A DNA stretch of 64,000 nucleotides from CAVPNY01 sp963706905 (GTDB lineage Bacteria > Chloroflexota > Anaerolineae > Anaerolineales > UBA4823). The translations under genes were made by a program, and so were the position numbers. The notes beneath the pieces were generated by a model. That model did not search any database and was not told the DNA's origin. It saw only the letters and a program-made list of their open reading frames with translations. The stretch lies in NCBI GenBank assembly GCA_963706905.1, contig CAVPNY010000023.1:248001-312000 (forward strand). Reading direction: 5' to 3'. Positions 49,964 to 59,678 of the stretch are shown piece after piece; the stretch's first letter is position 1, and every line of letters starts with the position of its first letter.

Positions 49964-50102
49964 CCAGTTCTATCGACCGGCCTGCGCCGCAGATATTGAG
50001 CGGTAATCTTTCATGCACTCAGGTTACGCGCTGATTATACTCGATTGACTTCCTGAAGTCCGGTCGGTTGTCCCTTCGCCTGAATCGTGATACCATGCTG
50101 CC

Positions 50103-50780
50103 ATGCGCGCGGCTTATGGACGGGTTGACGAAATTTACTTCTCTCCAGGTGGTACCCAGGCCAGGATCACCTGTCCCGCCCGCCTCATCCCCGCCCCGGG
50201 CCAGTATCTGCAGGCAACCAGCCAGGATGCCATTCTGAGCACAGCGCTTTTCCTCGCCGGGTCAGCCCAGGGCGGTTTTATCAGCGCTCCGTCCCTTCCA
50301 GAAAACTGGACGCCCGGTACGTCGCTCAGCTTGTGGGGACCGCTGGGGCACGGCTTCCAGCTGCCAGCAAATTTGCAACGCCTGGGTCTGATCGCCGTTA
50401 GCGGTCTTTTCGCCCGCCTGGCGCCCCTGGTGGAGCGGGCCTTGGCACAGGGGACCGCCGTGACCCTATTTACCGACCATCCACCCGGACAATTACCTGC
50501 AGCCCTGGAAGTCTACCCACTCGGCGAATATCCCGCCCTGGCGGCATGGCCCGATTTCCTGGTAGTTGACCTGAGCCTGGAAGACATACCTCGGCTGCAC
50601 TCCATCCTGGGCTTGCCCGCCGACGGTCGCCCACCCTGCCCTGGCCAGGCGCTGGTCCACACAACCATGCCTTGTGCAGGTCTGGCCGAGTGTGGGGTAT
50701 GTGCCGTCGAGCTGCGCCGGGGATGGAAGCTGGCTTGCAAGGATGGTCCGGTATTCGATCTGCGCGATATCCTGGCATAA
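50103..50780 (+). CDS. pyrK: Dihydroorotate dehydrogenase electron-transfer subunit-like protein
   Basis: The 225-residue protein resembles PyrK and other ferredoxin-NADP reductase-like subunits. It has a beta-barrel FAD part (residues 1-95), an NAD region (LGLIAVSGLFARLAPLVERALAQG), and a C-terminal [2Fe-2S] Cys set (CAGLAECGVCAVELRRGWKLAC). In class 1B DHODH it passes electrons from orotate formation to NAD. The partner PyrD-like gene follows one base after its stop. Confidence 0.85.
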   Translation: MRAAYGRVDEIYFSPGGTQARITCPARLIPAPGQYLQATSQDAILSTALFLAGSAQGGFISAPSLPENWTPGTSLSLWGPLGHGFQLPANLQRLGLIAVSGLFARLAPLVERALAQGTAVTLFTDHPPGQLPAALEVYPLGEYPALAAWPDFLVVDLSLEDIPRLHSILGLPADGRPPCPGQALVHTTMPCAGLAECGVCAVELRRGWKLACKDGPVFDLRDILA

Positions 50781-50781
50781 G

Positions 50782-51540
50782 ATGTCCAAATACGATCTGG
50801 CCTTCGCCACCCCCTTGATGAACGCAGCCGGCAGCTTGGGCTTCACCCCCGAAGGACGTGGGCCCGTCGATCTCAACCGCCTGGGAGCATTCATCACCAA
50901 CCCGGTCAGCCTGTCAAGTCGCACCCCGGCTCACGCCCGGTGTTGTCAGTCTTATCCAGGTGGTTTCCTGTTGCACACAGGCTATCCGAATCCAGGCTTG
51001 AACCAGGTAATCCGGCGCTGCCGGGCTAAATGGGCGCGTGCGCCTTTGCCGGTCATAGTCCACATCCTGGGGGAGAATCCCGACCAGGTCGCCACTGCCG
51101 TCAGGCGGCTGGAAGGGCTGGAAGGTGTGATGGGTGTCGAACTGGGATTGCCCGCCGAGATCGATCGCACGGCGGCGGTGGAGCTGGCCCAGGTTGGATT
51201 AGGTGAGCTGCCCTTGATCGTGCGGCTTCCCCTGGAGCGCGCCATCGATCTGGCCCACTCTGTCGCCCGCCTGTCTTTAGCTGCAGTCAGCCTGGGTCCG
51301 CCGCGTGGTGTTTTGACCAATGCATCCGGTGAATCAACCCGCGGCCGGCTTTATGGACCGGCGGTCTTTCCCCTGGCGATGGCCGCGGTTGCCAGCCTGG
51401 CCCGCAGTGGTATCCCGGTTATCGGCGCGGGGGGCGTCTACAATCCACAAAATGCGGAAGCCATGCTGGCAGTCGGTGCGCTGGCTGTCCAGGTGGATAC
51501 GATCTTGTGGACCGCTGGTTGGTTAAACAAATCTGGATAG
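50782..51540 (+). CDS. pyrD: Dihydroorotate dehydrogenase-like protein
   Basis: Starts at ATG 50782, one base after the pyrK stop. The 252-residue protein opens with FATPLMNAAGSLGF like class 1 DHODH. It keeps the FMN-binding barrel end (IPVIGAGGVYNPQNAEAMLAVGALAVQVDTIL) and a glycine-rich loop. It is shorter than usual (about 300), and the catalytic Cys region is replaced by TNASGESTRGRLYGP, in which I do not see a clear base. It may be a divergent or non-orthodox member of the family paired with PyrK. Confidence 0.78.
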   Translation: MSKYDLAFATPLMNAAGSLGFTPEGRGPVDLNRLGAFITNPVSLSSRTPAHARCCQSYPGGFLLHTGYPNPGLNQVIRRCRAKWARAPLPVIVHILGENPDQVATAVRRLEGLEGVMGVELGLPAEIDRTAAVELAQVGLGELPLIVRLPLERAIDLAHSVARLSLAAVSLGPPRGVLTNASGESTRGRLYGPAVFPLAMAAVASLARSGIPVIGAGGVYNPQNAEAMLAVGALAVQVDTILWTAGWLNKSG

Positions 51541-51596
51541 ACCAGTAAAGTCCGGTCCATCCAGCCAGGGTAGCGCAGGAGTGTCTGACGAATGAC

Positions 51597-52034
51597 TCAG
51601 CGTTCCAACCAGATCGTCACCGGGCCATCATTCGCCATCTCCACCAGCATATGAGCGCCGAATTGGCCTGTCTGGGTTTCCACACCTTGCTCTCGTAGCA
51701 TCTCGGCAAAACGCTCGACCAGCGGGCTGGCTAATTCGGGCGGCGCCGCGTCAGTAAAAGAGGGACGGCGGCCCTTGCGCGTATCAGCATACAAGGTAAA
51801 TTGGGAAACCACAATCGCCGAGCCGCCTACTTCCAACAAAGAGCGGTTGATCTTGCCGTGCTCATCTTCAAAAATGCGCAAGTTGGCGATCTTTTCTGCC
51901 AGGTAGCGCGCCTGCTCTTCCCCATCCGCTGGGCCAACCCCTACCAGGATCACCAGGCCCTGACCAATTTCAGCAATGATCTCCCCGTCGACGGAGACCC
52001 GCCCTTGGCGCACGCGCTGGATGACGATTCTCAT
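51597..52034 (-). CDS. dtd: D-aminoacyl-tRNA deacylase
   Basis: The 145-residue protein matches DTD: the opening MRIVIQRVRQGRVSV, the conserved SQFTLYAD motif, and the Gly-cisPro-type loop NDGPVTIWLE near the end. It removes D-amino acids and glycine mischarged on tRNAs. The hypothetical gene upstream on the same strand is about 20 bp away. Confidence 0.95.
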   Translation of the reverse strand: MRIVIQRVRQGRVSVDGEIIAEIGQGLVILVGVGPADGEEQARYLAEKIANLRIFEDEHGKINRSLLEVGGSAIVVSQFTLYADTRKGRRPSFTDAAPPELASPLVERFAEMLREQGVETQTGQFGAHMLVEMANDGPVTIWLER

Positions 52035-52056
52035 TTCTGTCAGAGCTCTTCGCGGA

Positions 52057-52914
52057 TTAGTGCGGTTTCCGGCTGTCTACTACAGCTTTAACCAGCTTAA
52101 CCGCAATCCCGCCACCCGGAACAAGCATACCGGCTGCGTCAGCGGAGATATCGAAGAGCAGATCTTGCGTGACAAAGCCCTTCAAGAATTGCGCACTCAG
52201 CCACTTTCCGCCGGCGTGAAATTCGCCCGTCAGCGCGTCGAATTCGACCACTGTGCGCTTTCCCTTTGCGCTCCATTCATATTCAAAAGCATATACTGGT
52301 CTGAAATTCAGCTCGATGGTTGTGATATCCACCCGCTCTTCATGGATCACTTGTGCTTGTTGTACTGGTTTGATCAGCTCCGCCAGCACCTGGCGCACTA
52401 CTGCCGAGGCCCTGGCTTGAGGCGGGATCACCAGAATGCCTTCAGGTAAGAAGTTGTCCAGGTCCAGAATCGTGGTCTTCGCAAATGGCTGGTATTTGCT
52501 CAGATCAGCTCGCTCTCCGCTGATCCCCTCGTAAGTGCGGCTCGCTTGCCTTTCATCCAGGCAGTGTTCAACGCCGCTCAAAATAATTGTGGGGCTTTCT
52601 TTGGATTTCTGTTCGGGAATTAGCTCCTGACCGAGTAAGGTTACCCCCTGCACCTCCCGTCCCCCGAGGGCGATTGTATAGCTGCGATTCCGATCATAGA
52701 CGGTGCGCGCCGTAGCTGTAATCGCCCAAAATGGCTCCAATCGGTTCTCCGTCGCTATGATTTGGACATCACCCGGGTTAGGGCGCGAGATCAATGAGCC
52801 AACTGATCCAGCAACCAGGTTGGTCTTTTTCTGTTCAACCCGATCGTGGGCTACTTCGAGCGAGAAGCGTGGTACAAAATAAAAAGCCTGTTCCTGAGCA
52901 ACATAGATCTCCAT
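52057..52914 (-). CDS. Conserved hypothetical protein with beta-rich repeats
   Basis: The 285-residue protein has a strong ribosome-binding site (AGGAGGGG). It has no signal peptide or membrane helix. The N-terminal part carries VAQEQAFYFVPRFSLEVAHDRVEQ. The middle has a segment with ILSGVEHCLDERQASR. The C-terminal part ends with a short hydrophobic Gly-rich helix (AAGMLVPGGGIAVKLVKAVVDS). I recognise no family. The neighbours are dtd downstream and the SelW-like selenoprotein gene upstream on the same strand, 22 bp away, so it may be co-transcribed with them. Confidence 0.75.
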   Translation of the reverse strand: MEIYVAQEQAFYFVPRFSLEVAHDRVEQKKTNLVAGSVGSLISRPNPGDVQIIATENRLEPFWAITATARTVYDRNRSYTIALGGREVQGVTLLGQELIPEQKSKESPTIILSGVEHCLDERQASRTYEGISGERADLSKYQPFAKTTILDLDNFLPEGILVIPPQARASAVVRQVLAELIKPVQQAQVIHEERVDITTIELNFRPVYAFEYEWSAKGKRTVVEFDALTGEFHAGGKWLSAQFLKGFVTQDLLFDISADAAGMLVPGGGIAVKLVKAVVDSRKPH

Positions 52915-52936
52915 GCTTACCCCTCCTGCGCTTGCA

Positions 52937-53176
52937 TTAAACCATTTTGTGGATCAGCCCTGCCACCTCTCCCGGCTCAGCGTGGCGGTGTGTTTCCAGT
53001 TTCGAATAGACCAGTTTTCCATTGACACTCACCTCAAAACGCCCGCCGTCCGAAGGGACCAGGGTGAGCGATTCGATCTCAGGCTCAAATTCCCTGATCA
53101 GATCCGCCGCCAAACTGACGGCCCGGTCGGTATAGTGTCAGACCGCGCAGTATACCAGGTTAATCTTCATCAACAT
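52937..53176 (-). CDS. SelW/Rdx-family selenoprotein (CxxU, in-frame UGA)
   Basis: From ATG 53176 (GGAG 9 bases upstream) the frame reads MLMKINLVYCAVU-HYTDRAVSLAADLI..., where U13 is encoded by TGA at 53140-53138. The C10-x-x-U13 pair in a thioredoxin-like fold, followed by RAVSLAADLIREF and FEVSVNGKLVYSKLETHRHAEPGEV, is the pattern of Rdx/SelW proteins, which are about 80 residues, as here. They act as thiol/selenol oxidoreductases. Because of the UGA it appears as no open frame. SelD in the same window confirms selenium use. Confidence 0.88.
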
Positions 53177-53345
53177 CGAGGGCTTCTCCTTGCACGAGTA
53201 ATACCCCAACCGAACAATGGGGTGCCGCGTTAGTATAACATACCGCGCCCGGCGGCTGTCTTTCAAGGAGAGATCTTGTGCTGAGAATCAAAACAACGCA
53301 AGTATCCGTGCCAGGATCCAGTCCTCGAAAACCAGGAGGTGTTGT

Positions 53346-54200
53346 ATGGAAGCGAACCTGGATTTTCGCCCATCTCCAATCGCCGGCCGGTGGTACCCGG
53401 GAGAGCCGAGCCGGTTAGCCAGCAGCGTCGATGCTTATATCCAGGCAGCCAAACTGCCAGAAATAAAAGGTCAGGTAATCGCTGTCGTGGCGCCTCATGC
53501 AGGGCATATGTACTCCGGACCGGTGGCCGGGTATGCCTTCGGGGCCTTACGCGGGCTCCAGCCCGACCTGGTGGCAGTCATCTCCCCCATGCACCATCCT
53601 TATTCCAGCCCCCTGCTTACCTCAGCCCACACTGCCTACCAGACCCCGCTCGGAGCAGTATGGATCGACCGTGAGGCAATCGAGGCCCTGAATAGTTGCC
53701 TTCAAACCGAGCTTCACTATGGCCTGAGTGCAGTGCGCAACGACCCGGAGCATTCATTGGAGATCGAACTCCCCTTCTTGCAGCGCGCCCTGGCAGGTCC
53801 CTTCCGCCTGCTTCCGGTCATGGTGCGCGACCAGTCCATTCCGGTGGCGCGCGCCCTGGGAAAGGCTCTGGCGAAAGTCCTGGCGGGGAGCAATGCGGTG
53901 ATGGTCGCCAGCACCGATCTGTCCCATTTCTATACCCAGGGTCAGGCGGATGCCCTGGACGCCGAGATGTTGCGCCAGATTCAAGCTTTCGATCCACAGG
54001 GAGTGATGCAGGTGGAAGAAGAGGGCAAAGGTTTTGCTTGCGGGCGCAGCGCCCTGGCAGCCGTGCTGTGGGCTGCCAAAGATCTGGGAGCTGAAACAGC
54101 CCAGGTCCTGTATCATGCCACTTCCGGGGACATCACCGGAGATTACAGCGAGGTAGTTGGGTACGCCGCGGCGGTGATCACCCGCCAAGGAGAGGGATAA
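53346..54200 (+). CDS. MEMO1-family protein (AmmeMemoRadiSam system protein B-like)
   Basis: The start is ATG 53346 with AGGAGG 7 bases upstream. The 284-residue protein has the MEMO signatures: PIAGRWYPGE, VAPHAGHMYSGPVAGYAF, ISPMHH, EHSLEIELPFLQRAL, and ASTDLSHFY. MEMO proteins resemble class III extradiol dioxygenases; the active-site His residues in PHAGH and SPMHH are visible. The biochemical role in bacteria is not established. They often pair with a radical SAM protein and an AMMECR1-like protein; neither is adjacent here. Confidence 0.9.
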   Translation: MEANLDFRPSPIAGRWYPGEPSRLASSVDAYIQAAKLPEIKGQVIAVVAPHAGHMYSGPVAGYAFGALRGLQPDLVAVISPMHHPYSSPLLTSAHTAYQTPLGAVWIDREAIEALNSCLQTELHYGLSAVRNDPEHSLEIELPFLQRALAGPFRLLPVMVRDQSIPVARALGKALAKVLAGSNAVMVASTDLSHFYTQGQADALDAEMLRQIQAFDPQGVMQVEEEGKGFACGRSALAAVLWAAKDLGAETAQVLYHATSGDITGDYSEVVGYAAAVITRQGEG

Positions 54201-54211
54201 GGCAATATTTT

Positions 54212-55543
54212 ATGGAAAGCACATTATCTTCAGATTTATTTGGTTTACTTGCTGTTTTTGTATTGGTGTTGACGAATGGTTTCTTTGTCGCCGCTGAATT
54301 TTCGTTGGTCAGTGTGCGCCACACGCGCATTGCCGAAATGGTCGCCCAGGGGCATGTCTCGGCCGCGGTTGTTCAACACGCCCTTAAGAATCCTGATCGG
54401 GTGATCGCTGCCACACAACTTGGCATTACATTGGCCAGCCTGGGGCTTGGTTGGATCGGCGAGCCTGCCGTCGCCCACCTTCTCCAACCACTGGTCGATT
54501 TATTCCCCAACGTAGTTCAATCGGGCATATCCCACAGCATCTCGGCTGGTCTCGCATTTGCCTTGATCACTTTTCTCCATGTCGTAGTTGGTGAATTGGC
54601 GCCCAAATCCATCGCCCTCCAAAACCCGGAAAAGACCTCTCTGGTAGTGGCTCGCCCGACCTTGTGGAGCGAGATGATCTTTAAGCCTATCATCTGGCTG
54701 CTCAATGGCACGGGCAATGCTTTGCTTCGCCTGATCGGTGTAAAACCGGCCTCTGGTCATGAATTGGTCCACTCCGTGGAAGAATTAAAGATGCTGGTTA
54801 CGGCAAGCTCTAAGGGCGGTGTGGTAGAGCCTCAAGAGCGAGAAATGCTGCACGCTGTCTTCGATTTTGGTGAGCTGCTCGTGGGCCAGGTGATGATCCC
54901 GCGCACCGAGATTATCGCCGTTGAAGCAGATATTCCTCTGGAGCAGATCATCACCCTGATCACTGAGTCGACTTACACCAAATTCCCGGTATACGACGAC
55001 GATCTGGATACCATCCTGGGCATAGTGCATGTTAAGGACATCTTACGCCTCATGCAAGAGCCTGGGTGGGAAGGAAGCACGGCCCGCTCCCTGGTGCGCG
55101 AACCGATCTACGTCCCAGAGACGATCCCGGTCAGCGCCTTGCTGCAGCATTTCCAGGATCGGCGCCAGCACATCGCCATCGTTCTGGACGAATACGGCGG
55201 CACGGCTGGTCTGGTCACCCTGGAAGACCTGCTGGAGGAGATCTTCGGCGAAGTCAGCGATCCCTTCGATCATGTATCTCCAGAATTTCAGACCCAGCCC
55301 GACGGTTCAATCTGGATCGATGGAATGACCCTGATCGAGGATGTTAACGCTCACCTTGGGCTGGACCTGGAGGACCCCAACTACTACACGATCGCCGGCT
55401 ACATGCTGGGAAAACTGGGGCGGATTCCAAAGGTCAAAGAAAGTATCGAAGGGGATAATGTCCGCCTGCAAGTGGAGGTGCTGGACGGGCTGCGCATTGC
55501 CCGCATTTCGCTTACGCGCCTCGATCAGGAACCGCCAGAGTAA
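54212..55543 (+). CDS. CNNM/CorC-family transporter or hemolysin-like protein
   Basis: The 443-residue protein has four N-terminal membrane helices forming a CNNM/DUF21 domain (TNGFFVAAEFSLVSVRHTRIAEM, GITLASLGLGWIGEP, HVVVGELAPKSIALQ), a CBS-domain pair (about 205-330: IPRTEIIAVEAD, YTKFPVYDDDLDTILGIVHVKD), and a C-terminal CorC_HlyC domain. Known members export Mg2+ or regulate divalent cations; the hemolysin label is historical. It lies 11 bp after the MEMO gene. Confidence 0.92.
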   Translation: MESTLSSDLFGLLAVFVLVLTNGFFVAAEFSLVSVRHTRIAEMVAQGHVSAAVVQHALKNPDRVIAATQLGITLASLGLGWIGEPAVAHLLQPLVDLFPNVVQSGISHSISAGLAFALITFLHVVVGELAPKSIALQNPEKTSLVVARPTLWSEMIFKPIIWLLNGTGNALLRLIGVKPASGHELVHSVEELKMLVTASSKGGVVEPQEREMLHAVFDFGELLVGQVMIPRTEIIAVEADIPLEQIITLITESTYTKFPVYDDDLDTILGIVHVKDILRLMQEPGWEGSTARSLVREPIYVPETIPVSALLQHFQDRRQHIAIVLDEYGGTAGLVTLEDLLEEIFGEVSDPFDHVSPEFQTQPDGSIWIDGMTLIEDVNAHLGLDLEDPNYYTIAGYMLGKLGRIPKVKESIEGDNVRLQVEVLDGLRIARISLTRLDQEPPE

Positions 55544-55616
55544 TCGCCTGGTAAAAAAGACTGCTCGCCTTGATATCATAGTTTTTGGTTGCCTTGCATC
55601 CTGACTGGCTGCTCCG

Positions 55617-56051
55617 ATGCCCACCTACCTGGAAATAGCTGTTAATGTTCCTCAAGTCAGCGGTGTTTTTCACTACCACCTGCCGCCTGAACTCGAAGGC
55701 ATGGTTCATCCTGGACACCTGGTGGCCGTGCCGTTCGGTAAGCAGCAAGTCCAGGGCGTGGTACTGCGCCAGATAGACACGCCGGCCGTCCCAGAGACAC
55801 GCAGCGTGCTGGCCTTGGTCGATCCCGATGTTTCGCTCACTCCAGCACAACTCGCCCTGGCGCAGCACCTGGCGGAGACGACCCTAGCGCCTTTATCTAC
55901 CTGCATCGACCTGATGCTGCCGGCCGGCTTGGGCCAGATGGCGGATGTGCGCTACCAGATCGAAACTGGCCGCCTGGATGGAACCAGCCTCGCCAATTCA
56001 ACTCCACTCCAAACACGGCTGGTCGCTCTGCTTAAAAACGCGGTCCCTTGA
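55617..56051 (+). pseudogene. priA: Primosomal protein N' (PriA), N-terminal part before a frameshift
   Basis: This segment encodes the PriA 3'-DNA-binding domain (YLEIAVNVPQVSGVFHYHLPPEL, HPGHLVAVPFGKQQVQGVVL) and stops at 56051 in an A5 run (56034-56038). Adding one A gives LLKKRGPLTGRQIDRALP, which joins the next part in frame. It therefore appears to be the same gene as the helicase part at 56048. PriA restarts replication at forks. Loss of PriA is usually harmful, so a lost base in the sequence is at least as likely as real inactivation. Confidence 0.85.
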
Positions 56052-58234
56052 CAGGCAGGCAGATCGACCGCGCCTTGCCACACCTGGACTGGCGGGTATC
56101 CATCCGCCCTTTGTTGCGTAGTGGGCTGGTCTCTTCTCAATCGGTTTTACCGCCGCCCGGCGCCCACCCTATCTCAGTGCGCACTGCTCAGCTCATCCGC
56201 CCGATCGAAGCGATTGAAAACCAGCCCGAGCAGCTCGGTAAAATAGGATCTCCGGCCTTTGAGCGCCGCCTGGCGATCTTGCGCCTTCTTGCTCGCGAGG
56301 CCCAGGCGGTCGAGGTCAGCTGGATCTACGCCGAGAGCAGAGGCAGCCTGGCTGATCTGCATTACCTGGCAGACCGGGGATGGATCAGCCTCGCTGAAGC
56401 AGTCGCCTGGCGAGATCCACTTCTGGGAATGAACTATGTACCCCACCAGCCGCCTGACCTCACCCGCGATCAAGAGAGCGCCTGGGCAGCCATCCAGGCT
56501 GGCTTGCATGAGGCCAATGCCGGTCAGCCAGTTCCCCCCTTTCTCTTGCACGGGGTTACCGGATCAGGGAAAACCGAGATCTACCTGCGTGCCGTTGCCG
56601 AAGTGATCCAGCGCAAACAGCAGGCGATCGTCCTGGTCCCAGAGATCGCCCTGACGCCTCAAACCGTACAGCGCTTTCTGGCGCGTTTTCCCGGGCAGGT
56701 TGGCCTGATCCATTCCGGCCTGTCGATCGGCGAGCGTTACGATACCTGGCGGCGGGCGCGCCAGGGTGCCCTGAGCGTGATCATCGGGCCCCGCTCGGCA
56801 TTGTTTACTTCATTGCCCGAGCTCGGCTTGATTGTGGTGGATGAGTTCCACGATGACTCCTATTATCAGGGCGAGAGTCTTCCGTACTACCATGCCCGTG
56901 AAGCCGCCATCGCCTATGCCCGCCTGTGCGGTGGGTTATGTCTGCTGGGTTCCGCGACGCCTGACATGGTCAGTCGCTACCAGGCCGAGCTGGGTCGCTG
57001 GCGGTACTTGCACTTGCCAGCGCGTATCTTGGCCCACCACCAGGCTATCCAGGAGCAGATGTCCCGTCTGGCGCTGCAGGGCAAACCCTCTCGTTATCAT
57101 CCCCTCGAAAATCAGGCTGAAACCGCAGACTTGCCGCCTGTGCGCCTGGTTGATATGCGCAACGAGTTGCGCTCCGGAAATCGCTCGATCTTCAGCCATA
57201 GCTTGCACACCTCGCTTGAACACGTGTTGGGAAACGGGCAGCAGGCCATCCTGTTCCTCAACCGGCGGGGGGCGGCGACTTACGTCTTTTGTCGTGACTG
57301 CGGTCACAGCCTGCGCTGTCCCCGCTGCGACACCCCCCTGGTCTACCACAACCCGCCCCGCCCAAAAGACAGCGCTCCAACCGGATCGCTCACCGGGATG
57401 ACCGGCTCTTCCAACCGTCCGCAGTCCGCCGAAAGGCTCGAATCTCTCACCTGCCATCACTGCGGTTACCAGCGCGGCCTGCCCAAGAAATGTCCCAACT
57501 GCGGCAGCCCAAACATCCGCCAGTTCGGGACAGGCACCGAGCGGGTTGAAGCCGAGGTGCAACGCTTATTTCCTCAGGCACGCACATTGCGCTGGGATTA
57601 TGACACCACCCGCAAAAAAGGCGCGCACGAGCTGATCCTGAGCCACTTCGTCGCTCACCGCGCGGATGTCTTGATCGGCACGCAGATGCTCGCCAAAGGC
57701 CTTGATCTCCCCCTGGTAACCCTGGTGGGCGTGGTGCTGGCCGATGTAGGCTTGAATCTGCCAGATTATCATGCCGCCGAGCGCACCTTCCAGGTACTGA
57801 CTCAGGTTGCCGGTCGGGCTGGACGCAGTCCGCTGGGCGGCGAAGTCATTCTGCAGACATTTCAGCCGGAGCATTATGCCATCCAGGCTGCCGCCCAGCA
57901 CGATTACGCTGCGTTCTACCGCCAGGAGTTGGCCTACCGCCGCCAGCTGGGCTATCCCCCTTTCGCACAACTGGTCCGCCTGGAAATTCGCCACCCCCAG
58001 CCGGCAGAAGCGGAGCGCCTGGCGCGGCTTCTGGCTGCCAAGGTTCAATCCTGGATACAGGCTGAAGGCAGCCGGGCGACAGAGATGATCGGCCCTGTAC
58101 CATGCTTTTTCACCCGCCTGGCCGGTCAAGCTCGCTGGCAAATCGTCCTGCGTGGCCCCGATCCGGTTTCCATGCTGCGTAACCGCCAACTGGAGGCGGT
58201 GCGCGTCGAAGTAAATCCACCAGGCTTGCTATAA
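56048..58234 (+). pseudogene. priA: Primosomal protein N' (PriA), helicase part after the frameshift
   Basis: The segment encodes the SF2 helicase of PriA: Walker A LLHGVTGSGKTEI, motif II DEFHDD (DEEH in most relatives), zinc-binding Cys pairs (CRDCGHSLRCPRC and CHHCGYQRGLPKKCPNC), VLIGTQMLAKGLD and QVAGRAGR. Between the zinc motifs it has a nonstandard insert of about 25 residues rich in Ser, Thr, Pro and Gly. It would be translated only if the A-run is one base longer or by slippage. Repaired, PriA would be about 872 residues. A TTG at 56048 might be mistaken for a start. Confidence 0.85.
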
Positions 58235-58338
58235 TAACGCAAATTCGGTATAAGCAAATTGGATCCTTTTTCCCTTATACCGTACTGCCGTTATAATAGG
58301 CTGTGAACAATATTTTCTGATTCCTTCAGGAGTGGCAT

Positions 58339-58860
58339 ATGGACCAGATGCGGCAAGAGATTCTCACCTGGAATGAAATTGACAAACTGATCGATCATTT
58401 GTTGCCGCAATTCGAAGGGGAATATGATGCCATGGTATTGATCACCCGCGGCGGGATCGTTCCAGGCGGCCTGCTGGCAGAGGCCATGAATATTACTCAT
58501 ATCCTGACCGCCGCAGTGGATTTCCCGGCGCAAATGGAGATGGAACAAATGGGCTTGCTTGCCTGGCCCAGGTACCTGCAGTTTCCTGAAGAAGACCTGC
58601 TGCGCGACCGGCGCGCTTTGATCGTCGACGATGTATGGGGGTCCGGGCGCACGATCACCTCTGTGAAGAATCGAGTCGTGGCTGCTGGCGGCTTTCCTTC
58701 AACCTGTGTCTTGCATTTCAATCCCAATCGCAGCCTGTTCAGCAATGCCCGGCCGAACTATTATGCCGCCATAACCGACGCGCATATCATCTACCCCTGG
58801 GAAGCCAAGCGCGGCGGTGATCGGCTCGTCCTGAACACGGCCCCCCATCCATCATCATAA
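58339..58860 (+). CDS. Phosphoribosyltransferase (hypoxanthine/xanthine-type)
   Basis: GGAG precedes ATG 58339. The 173-residue protein has the PRPP-binding motif ALIVDDVWGSGRTIT, a flexible loop with ITRGGIVPGGLLAEAM, and an aromatic C-terminal hood (YYAAITDAHIIYPW). This matches small purine PRTs of the hypoxanthine-guanine or xanthine type. It salvages a purine base with PRPP. It ends 2 bases before the phosphoesterase gene. Confidence 0.88.
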   Translation: MDQMRQEILTWNEIDKLIDHLLPQFEGEYDAMVLITRGGIVPGGLLAEAMNITHILTAAVDFPAQMEMEQMGLLAWPRYLQFPEEDLLRDRRALIVDDVWGSGRTITSVKNRVVAAGGFPSTCVLHFNPNRSLFSNARPNYYAAITDAHIIYPWEAKRGGDRLVLNTAPHPSS

Positions 58861-58862
58861 GG

Positions 58863-59678
58863 ATGCTTGCATCGTCTGTTAAGCGCATCGCTCTCCTGGG
58901 GGACATTCACGCCAACCTGCCCGCTCTGGAAGCGGTCTTAAGCCACGCCCACTCGTTAGGGGCGACTGAGATCTGGAATATTGGCGATTTTGTCGGCTAT
59001 GGCCCATTTCCAGACGAAGTTGTCACGCTTCTCCAGCAAGAGGGCGCCACCAGCATTATTGGCAATTATGATTTGAAAGTGTTGAGGTTTCCCAAACGAG
59101 AGAAAAAATGGCGTCAATCCAAGCACCCCCAGAAATGGCTCGCCTTCCAGTGGGCCTACCAGCACCTCTCTGAGCCAAGCCGCCTTATCCTTGAGAGTCT
59201 GCCTGAGGAGGTCGTCCTGGAAGAGGGGGGAAAACGCTTCCTGCTGACTCATGGCAGTCCGGCTTCTAATAAGGAGGCGCTCTCGCCCGACACGCCCGAA
59301 AGCCGTTTGCGCGAGCTGCTTAACCTGGCAAGGGAACGTCATCAGCCGCCGATCGACGCGGTCATTTGCGGTCACTCGCACCAGGCCTTTGCCAGGCAGG
59401 TGGAGGGAGCCTGGTTTATCAACACGGGCAGTGTAGGCCGGTCGGACGACGGTGACCCACGCGCCTGTTATGCCATCTTATGGATTGGGCCGCAATCAAT
59501 TCAAGCGGAACATTACCGGGTGGAGTACGATGTTGCCCGGGCGGTAGAGGCCATCCAGAACTATGGGCTGCCTGAGAACTTTGCTCAAATGCTGATCCAG
59601 GGGCGAGATCTGAAATCATTGATCAATCGTTCGGGGAAAGCAGCCTCTCACAATACGGAGACAGCCGCCGCCAGTTGA
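58863..59678 (+). CDS. Metallophosphoesterase (YfcE/MPP superfamily)
   Basis: The 271-residue protein carries the calcineurin-like metal motifs LLGDIHANLPALE, GDFVGYGPFPDEV, GNYD, LTHGS and CGHSHQAF. Its subgroup includes small-molecule phosphodiesterases and 2',3'-cyclic phosphodiesterases; the substrate is unknown. The last 31 bases overlap the converging CHAD-domain gene. It is coupled to the phosphoribosyltransferase gene. Confidence 0.9.
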   Translation: MLASSVKRIALLGDIHANLPALEAVLSHAHSLGATEIWNIGDFVGYGPFPDEVVTLLQQEGATSIIGNYDLKVLRFPKREKKWRQSKHPQKWLAFQWAYQHLSEPSRLILESLPEEVVLEEGGKRFLLTHGSPASNKEALSPDTPESRLRELLNLARERHQPPIDAVICGHSHQAFARQVEGAWFINTGSVGRSDDGDPRACYAILWIGPQSIQAEHYRVEYDVARAVEAIQNYGLPENFAQMLIQGRDLKSLINRSGKAASHNTETAAAS

